64,000 nt of DNA from Neisseria perflava (GCF_019334725.1 NZ_CP079818.1:434001-498000); one strand, 5' to 3'. Counted from the first letter of the stretch, positions 48,400-56,851 are shown. Translations and numbers: made by a program. Notes: generated from the sequence alone by a model not told the origin.

Positions 48400-50058
48400 T
48401 TATTGTGCCGCAGTTTTTTCCAGTAATAGGAAAGTCTCGGCTTTGTTACGCGGTCTTGCGCCTTGCCACAAGGTTTGCCAACCCGAAGGTGCGCCGATGT
48501 TGGCGGCTTGGCGGATGAGGCGGTAGCGGCAGGACGGGTCGTCGGTCGTGGTTTTAATATGGCTGTATTGTGTCCACGCGATGCGTGTGCGCTGGTCTTG
48601 GCTGTCGATGTTGATACATTCGAGGCCGTCTGAAAGTTTCTGTTTCAATTCGGAAGAAAGCGCGGCTTCCATTTGGTGTACGACCGGTGCATGGCTTTTG
48701 GCGGCGTTGAGCCACGGTAAAAACAGGGTCATCAGCAAGGCCCAGGCCAAGGTAACGCCGGCTGCCCAGTTGGTTACGGCTTGGCGGCCACGGATGTTTT
48801 TACGCGTAATCGCCCAGAGCCATAACGGGGTAAACAGCAGGGCGACGGTCATCGGAATCGGGTCAATGTCGGGGATGTAATACGGGCTGAAATAGGCGGC
48901 GCGTTCGGCCAGTTTGGCAGGCCAGCCGTAGTTCATGGCGAAAAAGCCCAGCCACAGGAAGACGGCAATCAAACCGAATGCCATGATGCCGAACCAGTTG
49001 ATAAATGCCACTGCACCGCGACGCAGGCCGTCCAGTTGTGCCGCGCCGAGCAGGGCGAGCGGCGGCAACAGCCAAACGAGGTTGTCTTGCAGGCGTTGCG
49101 GGTTGATGGCAAGTAGGGCTGTCATAATAACCAGCCACGACAGGCTCAGAATGCCCCAGTTTTTATCGTGGATACGCGTGCGGCTGAGCGTCCATGCTGC
49201 CAGCGGCCAGGCAGGCAAGGCAAACCACAGCAGGTTTTTCAGATAATAGGGCAGGTTGAAGGCCGTCTGAATCTGATGGAAACCGCCGAATACGCCTAAG
49301 GAATAATGGCTGAACCAAATATCAAACCATTCGGGATTGGTTTTTGATAAAACCAGCGGATACAGAATCAGCAGGGGCAGGGAAACGACGATGGCGCCAA
49401 TCAGGGTCAGCAGATAGCGTTTGCTTTGCCAAGTAGAATGGAACGACAGGGCAAGTGCCAAAAACATCATGGCCGCGGTCAGCAGATAGCCTAAGGAAAG
49501 GGAGAGTAAAACCCAACCGCCGCACAACAGCAAAATGGCAATAATGACGCGGCGGCGTGCCAGTGAAAAGCCGCACAGAATCAATCCAAATGCGGCAAAA
49601 GCGGCCGACATGGGATTGAGGAAGTGGGCGATGGGCAGCAAACCGATGCTGCCGATAAGGATCAAGACAACGCTGCGGCCGTGGTGTCTGCCGAGAAAGT
49701 TGAAACCGGCAAAACCGCAGGCGGTCAGTCCGATGGCGGTAAATACCACGCCGGCAAAACGTGCGGCATCATAGGCATCGGCCGCCCAAGGCGAAAACAG
49801 AGTTTGGAATGCGGTTGCCGCCCATAAAAAAGCAGGGGAGATGGTGAAATCGGGTTGGCCGAAGATTTGTGCAATCAGCAGGCTGCCGCCGTTTTTCATG
49901 GATTCAGAGGCGGTAAAGAGGGAGGGTTCGGCAGGGTTCCACAAGTCATGCGAGAACACGCCCGGCCACAGCCAGGCAAAAGCCATCAGCAGCAGTAGCC
50001 ATGGTTTTTCATGGGTTTTTTGGGGGCGGCGCGGATCGGGCGGTGTGTAAGTCAGCAT
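48400..50058 (-). CDS. GT39-like polytopic membrane glycosyltransferase
   Basis: A 552-residue inner-membrane protein with about eleven to twelve hydrophobic segments and a soluble tail of about 100 residues. The first periplasmic loop, FSHDLWNPAEPSLFTASESM, aligns with the ArnT/PMT-type loop that carries the catalytic Asp, but here the usual D-E is A43-E44. Enzymes of this type move a sugar from a polyprenyl phosphate carrier to lipid or protein. The acceptor is unknown and activity is uncertain. Confidence 0.75.
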   Translation of the reverse strand: MLTYTPPDPRRPQKTHEKPWLLLLMAFAWLWPGVFSHDLWNPAEPSLFTASESMKNGGSLLIAQIFGQPDFTISPAFLWAATAFQTLFSPWAADAYDAARFAGVVFTAIGLTACGFAGFNFLGRHHGRSVVLILIGSIGLLPIAHFLNPMSAAFAAFGLILCGFSLARRRVIIAILLLCGGWVLLSLSLGYLLTAAMMFLALALSFHSTWQSKRYLLTLIGAIVVSLPLLILYPLVLSKTNPEWFDIWFSHYSLGVFGGFHQIQTAFNLPYYLKNLLWFALPAWPLAAWTLSRTRIHDKNWGILSLSWLVIMTALLAINPQRLQDNLVWLLPPLALLGAAQLDGLRRGAVAFINWFGIMAFGLIAVFLWLGFFAMNYGWPAKLAERAAYFSPYYIPDIDPIPMTVALLFTPLWLWAITRKNIRGRQAVTNWAAGVTLAWALLMTLFLPWLNAAKSHAPVVHQMEAALSSELKQKLSDGLECINIDSQDQRTRIAWTQYSHIKTTTDDPSCRYRLIRQAANIGAPSGWQTLWQGARPRNKAETFLLLEKTAAQ

Positions 50059-50218
50059 GGAAGGTCAAAAAACGGTTGGTTTGAATAGCAATGGTACAGG
50101 GTTTGACGGGTTTGCGCGATATGCCGGACTGGAGAGCTTTGTAAAATAATGCGTACGGCTCGTTTTTATCGGGTGTTTGGTTGGAATGATATGGCATTCG
50201 GTTGACGACAAAAAGCTC

Positions 50219-50250
50219 AGGCCGTCTGAAAGAAATGTTTCAGACGGCCT
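50219..50250. terminator. DUS hairpin
   Basis: AGGCCGTCTGAA and TTCAGACGGCCT with an 8-nt loop, between rpmE and the GT39-like gene. The remaining part of 50059-50218 shows nothing recognisable. Confidence 0.7.
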
Positions 50251-50256
50251 GAATGC

Positions 50257-50284
50257 AAAAAAGACTGCACGAAGCAGTCTTTTT
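50257..50284 (-). terminator. Intrinsic terminator of rpmE
   Basis: AAAAAGACTGC and GCAGTCTTTTT with a 5-nt loop. Confidence 0.88.
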
Positions 50285-50297
50285 GACAAAGCGGCAA

Positions 50298-50513
50298 TTA
50301 GCGTTTGAACAGGTTGCCGAATTTGTTGTTGAATTTGTCCACACGACCGGTAGTGTCGACGATTTTTTGAGTACCGGTGTAGAAAGGGTGGCACAGAGAG
50401 CAAACCTCAACGTTGAAGTTGTCTTTTTCCATTGCGGATTTGGTCACGAATTTGTTGCCGCAAGAGCAGGTAACATTGATTTCGTGGTAGTTCGGGTGAA
50501 TACCTTGTTTCAT
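50298..50513 (-). CDS. rpmE: 50S ribosomal protein L31 (zinc-binding type)
   Basis: A 71-residue ribosomal protein. The zinc-ribbon cysteines are present (CSCGNKF and CSLCHPFYTG), so this is the C+ form rather than the zinc-free paralogue induced under zinc starvation. It opens MKQGIHPNYHEINVTCSCG and follows AAAGGAAAT. Single-gene unit. Confidence 0.96.
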   Translation of the reverse strand: MKQGIHPNYHEINVTCSCGNKFVTKSAMEKDNFNVEVCSLCHPFYTGTQKIVDTTGRVDKFNNKFGNLFKR

Positions 50514-50794
50514 TTGATTTCCTTTCGATTAAGCGGGCACAGGGGTTTTGCCTGTACTTCAGTTAAGCGTGGAATTTTCGCTATTTTTGGCTGTTTCGTC
50601 AAGAGGATATTTTGTATGCAGGGTAGTTTCGCAACAGAAGAGAACAGTTTAGAATAGAATATCGAACCAAATATTATGCGATCAGATTGTAATCTAACTG
50701 AAAAGAGGATGTAAAACCTCCTCTAGATGTGAAACTTTAAGAAGAATAATAGTCTGAATAATATTTACGCTTGTACGGACAGGAGACGGAATCA

Positions 50795-51328
50795 ATGTGG
50801 AAAAAGATATTGACGTGCATTTTGCGTGTTTTGGGAGGAATGTTGCCCCCGTCTTATTGCAAACCATTCGGCCGGATTGCGCAAAAATTCCGTGCTGCTT
50901 TGGCTGCGTGTATTTCTCCAAACATCGGTAAAAACGTCAATATTGAAAAAGGCGGGTACGTCTTTCCGGATACGGTAGTCGGCGACAATTCGGGTATCGG
51001 CGTAAATTGCGAAATCTGCCGCGGTTTGACCCTCGGCAAGAACGTGATGATGGGGCCGGAATGTCTGTTTTATTCGACCAACCACAAATTCAACCCTGAA
51101 ACTCGCCGCTTTGAAGGTTATACAGACATCAGCCCGATTGTGATTGAAGATGATGTTTGGATTGGTCGACGTGCGATTATCATGGGCGGCGTTACCATCG
51201 GTAAGGGCGCGGTAATCGGTGCAGGTTCGGTGGTTACCAAAGATGTGCCGCCTTATTGCGTGGCTGCGGGCAACCCTGCGATTGTTCGGAAAAAACTGCT
51301 GGATGAGCAAGAGCTTGCAGCCGAATAG
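50795..51328 (+). CDS. Hexapeptide-repeat acyltransferase (left-handed beta-helix)
   Basis: A 177-residue acetyltransferase of the maltose/galactoside O-acetyltransferase class. After a hydrophobic start (MWKKILTCILRVLGGMLPP), isoleucine-patch hexapeptides run from about residue 50 (IGKNVNIEKGGYVFP) to IVIEDDVWIGRRAIIMGGVTIGKGAVIGAGSVVTKDVPP. The catalytic His is in FYSTNHKFNP. The ATG at 50795 has AGGAGA upstream. The acceptor, perhaps a surface sugar, is unknown. Confidence 0.88.
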   Translation: MWKKILTCILRVLGGMLPPSYCKPFGRIAQKFRAALAACISPNIGKNVNIEKGGYVFPDTVVGDNSGIGVNCEICRGLTLGKNVMMGPECLFYSTNHKFNPETRRFEGYTDISPIVIEDDVWIGRRAIIMGGVTIGKGAVIGAGSVVTKDVPPYCVAAGNPAIVRKKLLDEQELAAE

Positions 51329-51348
51329 CGTAAACAAAATAGCAAAAT

Positions 51349-51381
51349 AAAAGGCCGTCTGAATTTCAGACGGCCTTTTTT
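51349..51381. terminator. Bidirectional DUS terminator
   Basis: AAAAGGCCGTCTGAA and TTCAGACGGCCTTTTTT with a 1-nt loop, between the acyltransferase and the Cys-rich Tat protein genes. Confidence 0.85.
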
Positions 51382-51390
51382 CAATAGTGC

Positions 51391-51855
51391 TTAAGCGGCA
51401 ATTTTTTCGCATTCTTTAATGCAAGCCAAGCAAGATTCGTAGCAGGCTTTGCATTCAGCGTGGTGGCCGGCGTGTTCTTTGCAGGCGGTAGCACATTGTT
51501 TGCAGGCTTCGATGCACACTTTTGCCAAAGATGGGGTCAGGCGTGAATTTTGGGCGGCGAGGTTTTGCAAGGTGCCGCACAGTGCCAACATTTGGTTAAC
51601 GCCGGTTGCGCAGTCTTTCATGGAAGTATCGCCTGTGCTCAACAGGGCAATGCAGTGTGCCAAACAGATTTGACCGGCTTCAACGCAATGTGCGGCCGCG
51701 TTGCGCGCAGCTTCGTAGGCGCGCGGTGCAGAATGCGCGTGACCGGCATGACCGGCATGGTGTGCATGGCCGGCATGGTCGTGAGCACGGGCGAAAGAAG
51801 CGGCGGCGGTGAGGGAAACAGCAGCGGCGCTGCCGATAAATTGACGACGGTTCAT
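51391..51855 (-). CDS. Tat-exported Cys-rich four-helix protein, copper-storage (Csp1)-like
   Basis: A 154-residue protein. The N terminus MNRRQFIGSAAAVSL is a twin-arginine signal with cleavage near FARA. A His-rich stretch (HDHAGHAHHAGHAGHAHS) follows. The core has 14 cysteines on predicted helices, spaced as CxxxC (for example CIEACKQCATAC and CKACYESCLACIKEC). This is the pattern of Csp copper-storage proteins, whose four-helix bundles bind many Cu(I) ions inside. Copper binding is inferred from the pattern. The gene stands alone. Confidence 0.85.
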   Translation of the reverse strand: MNRRQFIGSAAAVSLTAAASFARAHDHAGHAHHAGHAGHAHSAPRAYEAARNAAAHCVEAGQICLAHCIALLSTGDTSMKDCATGVNQMLALCGTLQNLAAQNSRLTPSLAKVCIEACKQCATACKEHAGHHAECKACYESCLACIKECEKIAA

Positions 51856-51891
51856 AAGATAGAGTCCTTTTTGCTTGGTGAAATGATATTA

Positions 51892-51911
51892 CGAATAATT
51901 AAATCTATTCG
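51892..51911. promoter_or_regulatory. Inverted repeat upstream of the Csp-like gene
   Basis: CGAATA, 8 bp, TATTCG, located 37-56 bp before the start codon in AT-rich DNA. It could be an operator; no known copper-regulator consensus fits. Confidence 0.35.
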
Positions 51912-51950
51912 ATAACAATAGGTTAACATATTATTTGTTTATAAACAATA

Positions 51951-51982
51951 AAGGCTGTCTGAACTTTTAGGCAGCTTTTTTT
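51951..51982. terminator. Hairpin with degenerate DUS
   Basis: AAGGCTGTCTGAA and TTTTAGGCAGCTT can pair, followed by a T-run on the plus strand. The rest of 51856-52098 shows no gene. Confidence 0.5.
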
Positions 51983-52098
51983 AGATACGCGTTAGATTGA
52001 TAGAGTTTTCTTTTTCTGAATCAGCAGCCTCAACGAAGTTGCCGTGCCATCAAGACTGTATCAGTATAGCCAGTCATAAAGGTTTTACGAATAAAAAG

Positions 52099-52134
52099 AA
52101 AAGGCCGTCTGAAAAATATTCAGACGGCCTTTAT
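52099..52134 (-). terminator. DUS terminator of the L,D-transpeptidase gene
   Basis: AAAGGCCGTCTGAA and TTCAGACGGCCTTT with a 5-nt loop. Confidence 0.82.
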
Positions 52135-52151
52135 TCAAACTAAAGCCTACA

Positions 52152-52580
52152 TCAGATGACTTCTAAAATGAAATACTGACGCAGTTTTTCGTACACATTA
52201 TTTTGTACGTTGATACAACCATTGGTTATGATGCGGTCGGCCACATGAGGGGAGACGATGCGTTCCATGCGTCTTTCCTGTGGCTTGAGCGTCCATACCC
52301 TGTGTAACGCAAACAGAAAGTCATTTTCTTCTTTGAAGCCGATAACCTCGCCACCGTAACCCGGTTTGCTGGTCATCATCGGCGTCATATTGAATTTGCC
52401 TTTCGGCGTGGTCTTGCCAATCAGTACCGGATGGCACTGACCGTCGTCGGCAAAGCAAAGCTCCGCCTTAGCTGTATTGACCACAACTTTTTTACGCTGG
52501 ATATAGTCGCTGACAGCATCGGCAGCGGCCAAAGAATTCAGACCTGCTGCCAAGGCTATACCCAATAGGATCCGTTTCAA
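52152..52580 (-). CDS. L,D-transpeptidase-like (YkuD-fold) periplasmic protein
   Basis: A 142-residue protein with a signal peptide (LLGIALAAGLNSLAAA). The mature part has GKTTPKGKFNMTPM and FALHRVWTL followed by IITNGCINVQ, matching the YkuD H-(x)n-S/T-x-G-C signature with the catalytic Cys. Such enzymes cross-link or trim peptidoglycan. It is among the smallest of the family, having only the catalytic core. It lies 8 nt downstream of the OmlA-like lipoprotein gene. Confidence 0.85.
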   Translation of the reverse strand: MKRILLGIALAAGLNSLAAADAVSDYIQRKKVVVNTAKAELCFADDGQCHPVLIGKTTPKGKFNMTPMMTSKPGYGGEVIGFKEENDFLFALHRVWTLKPQERRMERIVSPHVADRIITNGCINVQNNVYEKLRQYFILEVI

Positions 52581-52588
52581 ATTTGTCC

Positions 52589-53104
52589 TTATTGACGGAT
52601 GCGGTTAGGAGCTTCTTTAATGATCTCGCGGATGATCACTTGAGGCTCTTGTTTAGGTGTAGGTGCTGGAGGAGGACATACAGCATCTTTAGGGAATACT
52701 GGATTCCAGAAGAAGCTGCGTGCAAATTTGTCTTTGTCGTAGATCACTTTGTATTGGCAAGTAGTGATGCCTTCAACACCGGAAGTGTTTTCAGGGTCAA
52801 CGCCTACGCCTGGGGTGTAGAAGTGGAACAGGTAGTCCCATTCACGCACGCCAACCATGCCTTCGTCGTAGTGAGGACGGCCGAGGATTTTGTAGATGTC
52901 GTCTTTGGTCAGGCCAGGACGCATTTGATCCAGCTCGTCAAAAGTCGGGAATGTACCGCGGTCTTTGTTGAAGGTCAGGGAGTAAGGTTTAGGGAAGCGT
53001 GGCTCGTCTGTAGTGCCTTCAGGAGTGATTTTGCTCTTAGTAGCACAGGCGGCCAGCAGGCCGGTAGCCAGCAGGACGAAGCCTACTTTTGCGATTTTTT
53101 TCAT
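52589..53104 (-). CDS. SmpA/OmlA (BamE)-domain lipoprotein
   Basis: A 171-residue outer-membrane lipoprotein with lipobox LLAAC (Cys20). Residues about 50-100 form a SmpA/OmlA fold (FDELDQMRPGLTKDDIYKILGRPHYDEGMVGVREWDYLF), the domain used by BamE. A second part with a Cys pair and the Pro-rich tail VCPPPAPTPKQEP follow. It is not BamE itself (too long, different context). It is co-transcribed with the L,D-transpeptidase-like gene, which suggests a cell-envelope role. Confidence 0.85.
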   Translation of the reverse strand: MKKIAKVGFVLLATGLLAACATKSKITPEGTTDEPRFPKPYSLTFNKDRGTFPTFDELDQMRPGLTKDDIYKILGRPHYDEGMVGVREWDYLFHFYTPGVGVDPENTSGVEGITTCQYKVIYDKDKFARSFFWNPVFPKDAVCPPPAPTPKQEPQVIIREIIKEAPNRIRQ

Positions 53105-53563
53105 TTGATAATCCTTTTATTGATTTTACCGGCCGAACTTTTCAGACGGCCTGTTAGTGCCGGCAGCGAGTTTGCCGGTTTACCCAAATAATGTTGTGCT
53201 TCTTAAAGATGTACCCGACGGTTTGACAAACAGAACATTGGCACATTCCGGCAGGGCATTACGCCTCATCTCCGTTGTATCCGCCTGAATCGGCAGAACC
53301 GTTCAGACGGCCTGACTGACATTTATTGTCACTTTGTAACAATTTCACTTCGAGTAAGGCTTGGGGTTTAGAGATGTCCGGTTTTCGATAAATCAGGTTG
53401 TATTGCGTAATACCTTGTTATCTTTGTGCTTTAGTTCTTTTTGGCATTTGCCGGAGATTAGGTACTTAATCTTTCGGGTGTTATCCCTGCAAATTGTATG
53501 CCAGTTTTCTTTTATACGCATAATCTGAGTATGCCAAAATGTTGGCTTTATACAACATTCATA
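53105..53563. other. 459-bp intergenic region
   Basis: Two single DUS copies (near 53140 and 53302) and otherwise AT-rich sequence. No RNA gene or protein gene is visible. It lies upstream of the OmlA-like operon and downstream of the metallo-hydrolase gene, so it probably carries the operon promoter and the other gene's terminator, neither of which I can place. Confidence 0.5.
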
Positions 53564-54202
53564 TTAACGAACCAGAAACGGATTGTACCTTTTCTCATGC
53601 CCGATACTGGTCATACGGCCGTGTCCGGCTATAACTTGCGTGGTTTCGGGCAGGGTTAATAGTTTAGCGCAGATATTGTTTATGAGGTCATCATGATTGC
53701 CGCGTGGAAAATCTGTGCGACCGACAGTCTCATAAAATAAAACATCGCCTGCGACTAAAAGTTCATTTTCGGCGTTGTAAAAAACGACTTGGCCGGGAGT
53801 GTGGCCGGGAATGTGGAGGACTTGGAAGCTGTGATTGCCGACCTTGAGCGCTTCTCCTTCTTCCAACCAGCGTGTCGGCGTGAATGACGGAGAAACGGGG
53901 AAGCCGTATTGCGCCGTCGTTTGCGGAAGGGCTTGGAGCAGGAATTCGTCGTCTTTGTGCGGGCCGAGAACGGGTACGTCGCAGGTTTTCAAAAGTTCAA
54001 CCACGCCGCCTGCGTGGTCAAGATGGCCGTGGGTCAGCCAAATGGCCGTCAGCTTGAGGCCTTTGTTTTGGACTTGTTGCAATAAATAGGGAACGTCGCC
54101 GCCGACATCGGTCAAAACGGCTTCTTTAGTTTCGTCATCCCAAATCAGCGTGCAGTTTTGACGGAAAGGGGTAACGGCGTTGATTTCAAATTGGAGTGCC
54201 AT
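53564..54202 (-). CDS. Metallo-beta-lactamase-fold hydrolase (glyoxalase II-like)
   Basis: A 212-residue cytoplasmic hydrolase. The metal-binding motif is WLTHGHLDHAGGVVELL, with further ligands in HIPGHTPGQVVFY, VAGDVLFYETVGRTDF and the terminal VIAGHGRMTSIGHEKRYNPF. This is the YcbL/GloB-like branch that hydrolyses thioesters such as S-lactoylglutathione. It is shorter than classical GloB, lacking the C-terminal helical domain. Confidence 0.9.
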   Translation of the reverse strand: MALQFEINAVTPFRQNCTLIWDDETKEAVLTDVGGDVPYLLQQVQNKGLKLTAIWLTHGHLDHAGGVVELLKTCDVPVLGPHKDDEFLLQALPQTTAQYGFPVSPSFTPTRWLEEGEALKVGNHSFQVLHIPGHTPGQVVFYNAENELLVAGDVLFYETVGRTDFPRGNHDDLINNICAKLLTLPETTQVIAGHGRMTSIGHEKRYNPFLVR

Positions 54203-54301
54203 GGGTGTTCCTGGGAAAGGCTTATTTAATGTTGTTTACGTTTCAGACGGTCTTTTGTTATTATGCACATATAATAAAAAGCAAGTCTGGAAAAGTGTCT
54301 T

Positions 54302-55120
54302 ATGAATAATGTAATGCGAACCATGATACCGATTTTTGCGGCTTCTTTCATCTCTGCGGCGTTTGGTGCAGATTTGTTGTTGGCGCAGGAATATAAAAAT
54401 CAAGATATTGCCGGTTGGGCCATGAGTGAAAAGTTGGATGGCGTACGCGCTTATTGGGACGGCAGGCAGCTGGTCAGTCGTCAGGGTTATGCGTTTACAC
54501 CGCCCAAAGGTTTTACAGCAGGTTTTCCGCCGTTTCCGATGGATGGTGAGTTGTACAGCGGACGAGGGCGGTTTGAGCAAATTTCCGCGACGGTGCGTTC
54601 TGCCTCGGGAACTTGGGACGGCATCCGCTTGCATGTTTTTGATGTGCCACAGGCGCAGGGTAATCTGTATCAGCGTCTGGAAACGGCTTCGAAATGGCTG
54701 AAATCACACCCGTCGGCACGGTTTACGGTTATTCCGCAAGTCAAGGTGCGCGACAAACAGCATGCTTTGGATTTTTTGAAACAAGTCGAAGCGCTGGGTG
54801 GGGAAGGTGTGATGCTGCGTCAACCTGAAGCCCGTTATGCAGGCGGTAGAAATGGGCAGCTGTTGAAGCTGAAAAGTGAATATGATGATGAATGTACGGT
54901 GACGCGTCATTATGAGGGCAAAGGGCGCAATGTCGGGCGTTTGGGTGCGGTAGGATGCAAAAACCAATATGGCGAGTTTCGTATCGGCAGCGGTTTTAAG
55001 GATAAAGACCGCGACCATCCGCCGAAAATCGGTGCGCTGATTACTTACCGTTATCGTGGTTTTACGCAAAAGGGAACGCCGAAATTTGCAACATTTGTCA
55101 GGGTGCGCTCGGATCGATAA
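54302..55120 (+). CDS. ligE: Periplasmic ATP-dependent DNA ligase Lig E
   Basis: A 272-residue minimal DNA ligase. The signal peptide (MIPIFAASFISAAFGA) directs it to the periplasm. Lys44 in MSEKLDGVRAYW is the adenylated lysine. Motifs III-V are seen in RLHVFDVP, GGEGVMLRQP and LLKLKSEYDDE, and an OB domain follows. Lig E occurs in naturally competent Neisseria, Haemophilus and relatives, where roles in extracellular DNA handling, biofilm and uptake have been proposed. It is a single-gene unit. Confidence 0.93.
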   Translation: MNNVMRTMIPIFAASFISAAFGADLLLAQEYKNQDIAGWAMSEKLDGVRAYWDGRQLVSRQGYAFTPPKGFTAGFPPFPMDGELYSGRGRFEQISATVRSASGTWDGIRLHVFDVPQAQGNLYQRLETASKWLKSHPSARFTVIPQVKVRDKQHALDFLKQVEALGGEGVMLRQPEARYAGGRNGQLLKLKSEYDDECTVTRHYEGKGRNVGRLGAVGCKNQYGEFRIGSGFKDKDRDHPPKIGALITYRYRGFTQKGTPKFATFVRVRSDR

Positions 55121-55127
55121 AACAAAT

Positions 55128-55164
55128 GAAAGGCCGTCTGAAAATAGGTTTCAGACGGCCTTTC
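55128..55164. terminator. Bidirectional DUS terminator (ligE / HAD phosphatase)
   Basis: GAAAGGCCGTCTGAAA and its inverse with a short loop. Confidence 0.85.
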
Positions 55165-55185
55165 ATATAGATGTTGTATAGCCTT

Positions 55186-55836
55186 TTATATGGTTTCCAA
55201 TACATCGGGCAATTCGGCCAAGCTATTGAGCATGGCAACATGGGGCATGGAGGAAAGCTGTTTGGCAGTATGTGCACCGGTGGTGACGGCGATGGCGCGG
55301 ATTTTGGCGTTGGCGGCCATTTCTAGGTCGTGGGTGGTGTCACCGACGACGACGGCCTCTTCCGGTTCAATACCCAGTCGGTCACAGAGGGCAAGTACCA
55401 TATCGGGCGCGGGTTTGGACGGATATTCGCTGGCGCAGGCGGTTTCCAGCCAAAAGTCTTGAGTGTCGGTTTGTGCGATGGCTTTGTCCAAGCCGCTTCG
55501 GCCTTTGCCGGTGGCGATGGCAAGCCAATAGCCTTGTTGTTTCAAGCGTTGCAGGCAGGGCAGGGCTTCGGGGAACAGAGTCATGTTGTGGTTGTTGGGA
55601 TTGAGGTAGTGCGCGGCATAGGTCTCAATCAGGGTTTCCTGAATGTGTTCGCTGACGTTGTGGGCAAGGCGGCGAATGATGCCGGAGAGGCTGTATCCGA
55701 TGAGCGGGCGGATTTGGTCGGCTTCGGGAACGGGCAGGCCGCAATCGGCAAAGCTTTGCTGAAAGGTGTGAATGATGGGGTTGGTGGTGTCGGCAAGCGT
55801 GCCGTCCCAGTCGAAAATAATGAGTTTGGGTTTCAT
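55186..55836 (-). CDS. HAD-superfamily hydrolase, phosphoglycolate phosphatase-like
   Basis: A 216-residue cytoplasmic phosphatase. Motif I FDWDGTLADT carries the nucleophile Asp, motif II is in LAIATGKGRSGLD, motif III Lys in SKPAPDMVLALCDRLG, and motif IV VVGDTTHDLEMAANA. A helical cap of subclass IA lies between motifs I and II. Gph is the closest named relative, but the substrate cannot be fixed. It is 10 nt downstream of rluC, so the two are probably one operon. Confidence 0.9.
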   Translation of the reverse strand: MKPKLIIFDWDGTLADTTNPIIHTFQQSFADCGLPVPEADQIRPLIGYSLSGIIRRLAHNVSEHIQETLIETYAAHYLNPNNHNMTLFPEALPCLQRLKQQGYWLAIATGKGRSGLDKAIAQTDTQDFWLETACASEYPSKPAPDMVLALCDRLGIEPEEAVVVGDTTHDLEMAANAKIRAIAVTTGAHTAKQLSSMPHVAMLNSLAELPDVLETI

Positions 55837-55846
55837 GGGTTTCCTT

Positions 55847-56833
55847 TCAGACGGCCTTTTCCTGATTTTCCAGCATTAAAACAAATTGCGCCAATTCCTG
55901 CGGCAGGGGAGCTTTTAGGATCAGTTTTTCGCCGGTCAGCGGATGGGCGAGGTGCAGCTCGGAAGCGTGCAGGAACATTCTTTTCAAACCGAGTTTTTGC
56001 AGGCGTTTGTTGGCCTGATAGTCGCCGTAGCGTTCGTCGCCGGCAATGGGACAGCCTTGCGATTGTAGGTGGACGCGGATTTGGTGGGTGCGGCCGGTTT
56101 TCAGAGTAGCTTCGACAAAGGTCAGGTCGGAAAGGCCGACTTGGTGCAAAAGGCCGTCTGAAAAACGGTTTAACACGCGGAAGATGGTGTGGGCGGATTG
56201 GCCGTCTTTGCTGACGCGCACCATTTTTTCGCCTTGTGCGCCGGTGTATTTGAACAGGGGGAGCTTGACGTGGAAGCTGTCGTTCGGCAGTTTGCCTACG
56301 CCCAGCGCGAGGTAGATTTTTTTGGGGTGGTCGTTACGGATGGCTTCGTGCAGTTTGACAAGCGCGCTGCGTTTTTTGGCGATCATCAAAAGGCCGCTGG
56401 TGTCTTTGTCGAGGCGGTGGACGAGTTCGAGATAGCGGGCTTCGGGGCGGGCGCGGCGGATTTGTTCGATGACGCCGAAGCTCACGCCGCTGCCGCCGTG
56501 GACGGCAACGCCGGACGGTTTGTTGATGACCAAAAGCGCATCGTCTTCATAAACGATGTCAAACTCGCGTGCTGGCGCGGCCTGGCTTTCAGACGGCCTT
56601 TGTTTTTCGGCGATGCGTATCGGCGGAATGCGGACGGTATCGCCTGCCTGAATGCGGTTGTCGGGTTTGCAGCGTTTTTTGTTCAGTCGCACTTCGCCGG
56701 CGCGGATAATGCGGTGGATATGGCTTTTCGGGACGCCTTTGAGGATTTTTATCAGATAGTTATCAAGGCGTTGGCCTTCCTCGTGTTCGGCAACGGCAAT
56801 CAGGTTGACTGAATCTTTGCGTATTGCGTGCAT
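55847..56833 (-). CDS. rluC: 23S rRNA pseudouridine synthase RluC
   Basis: A 328-residue enzyme making pseudouridines in 23S rRNA. The N-terminal S4 RNA-binding domain reads RLDNYLIKILKGVPKSHIHR and the catalytic domain has ELVHRLDKDTSGLLMIAK, with the essential Asp, and KTGRTHQIRVHLQSQGCPI. The spacing fits the RluC/RluD group, with RluC the closer. Its 5' end overlaps the predicted rne promoter on the other strand. Confidence 0.92.
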   Translation of the reverse strand: MHAIRKDSVNLIAVAEHEEGQRLDNYLIKILKGVPKSHIHRIIRAGEVRLNKKRCKPDNRIQAGDTVRIPPIRIAEKQRPSESQAAPAREFDIVYEDDALLVINKPSGVAVHGGSGVSFGVIEQIRRARPEARYLELVHRLDKDTSGLLMIAKKRSALVKLHEAIRNDHPKKIYLALGVGKLPNDSFHVKLPLFKYTGAQGEKMVRVSKDGQSAHTIFRVLNRFSDGLLHQVGLSDLTFVEATLKTGRTHQIRVHLQSQGCPIAGDERYGDYQANKRLQKLGLKRMFLHASELHLAHPLTGEKLILKAPLPQELAQFVLMLENQEKAV

Positions 56834-56845
56834 TTTCTCTATAAT
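56817..56845 (+). promoter_or_regulatory. Predicted promoter of rne
   Basis: TTGCGT, 17 bp, consensus TATAAT. It overlaps the start of divergent rluC. Transcription would begin near 56852. Confidence 0.75.
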
Positions 56846-56851
56846 CCCAAA

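Noticed and set aside
53105..53563. A hidden small gene or RNA in the 459-bp gap
   Set aside because: No frame with a ribosome binding site and no terminator hairpin besides single DUS copies could be found.
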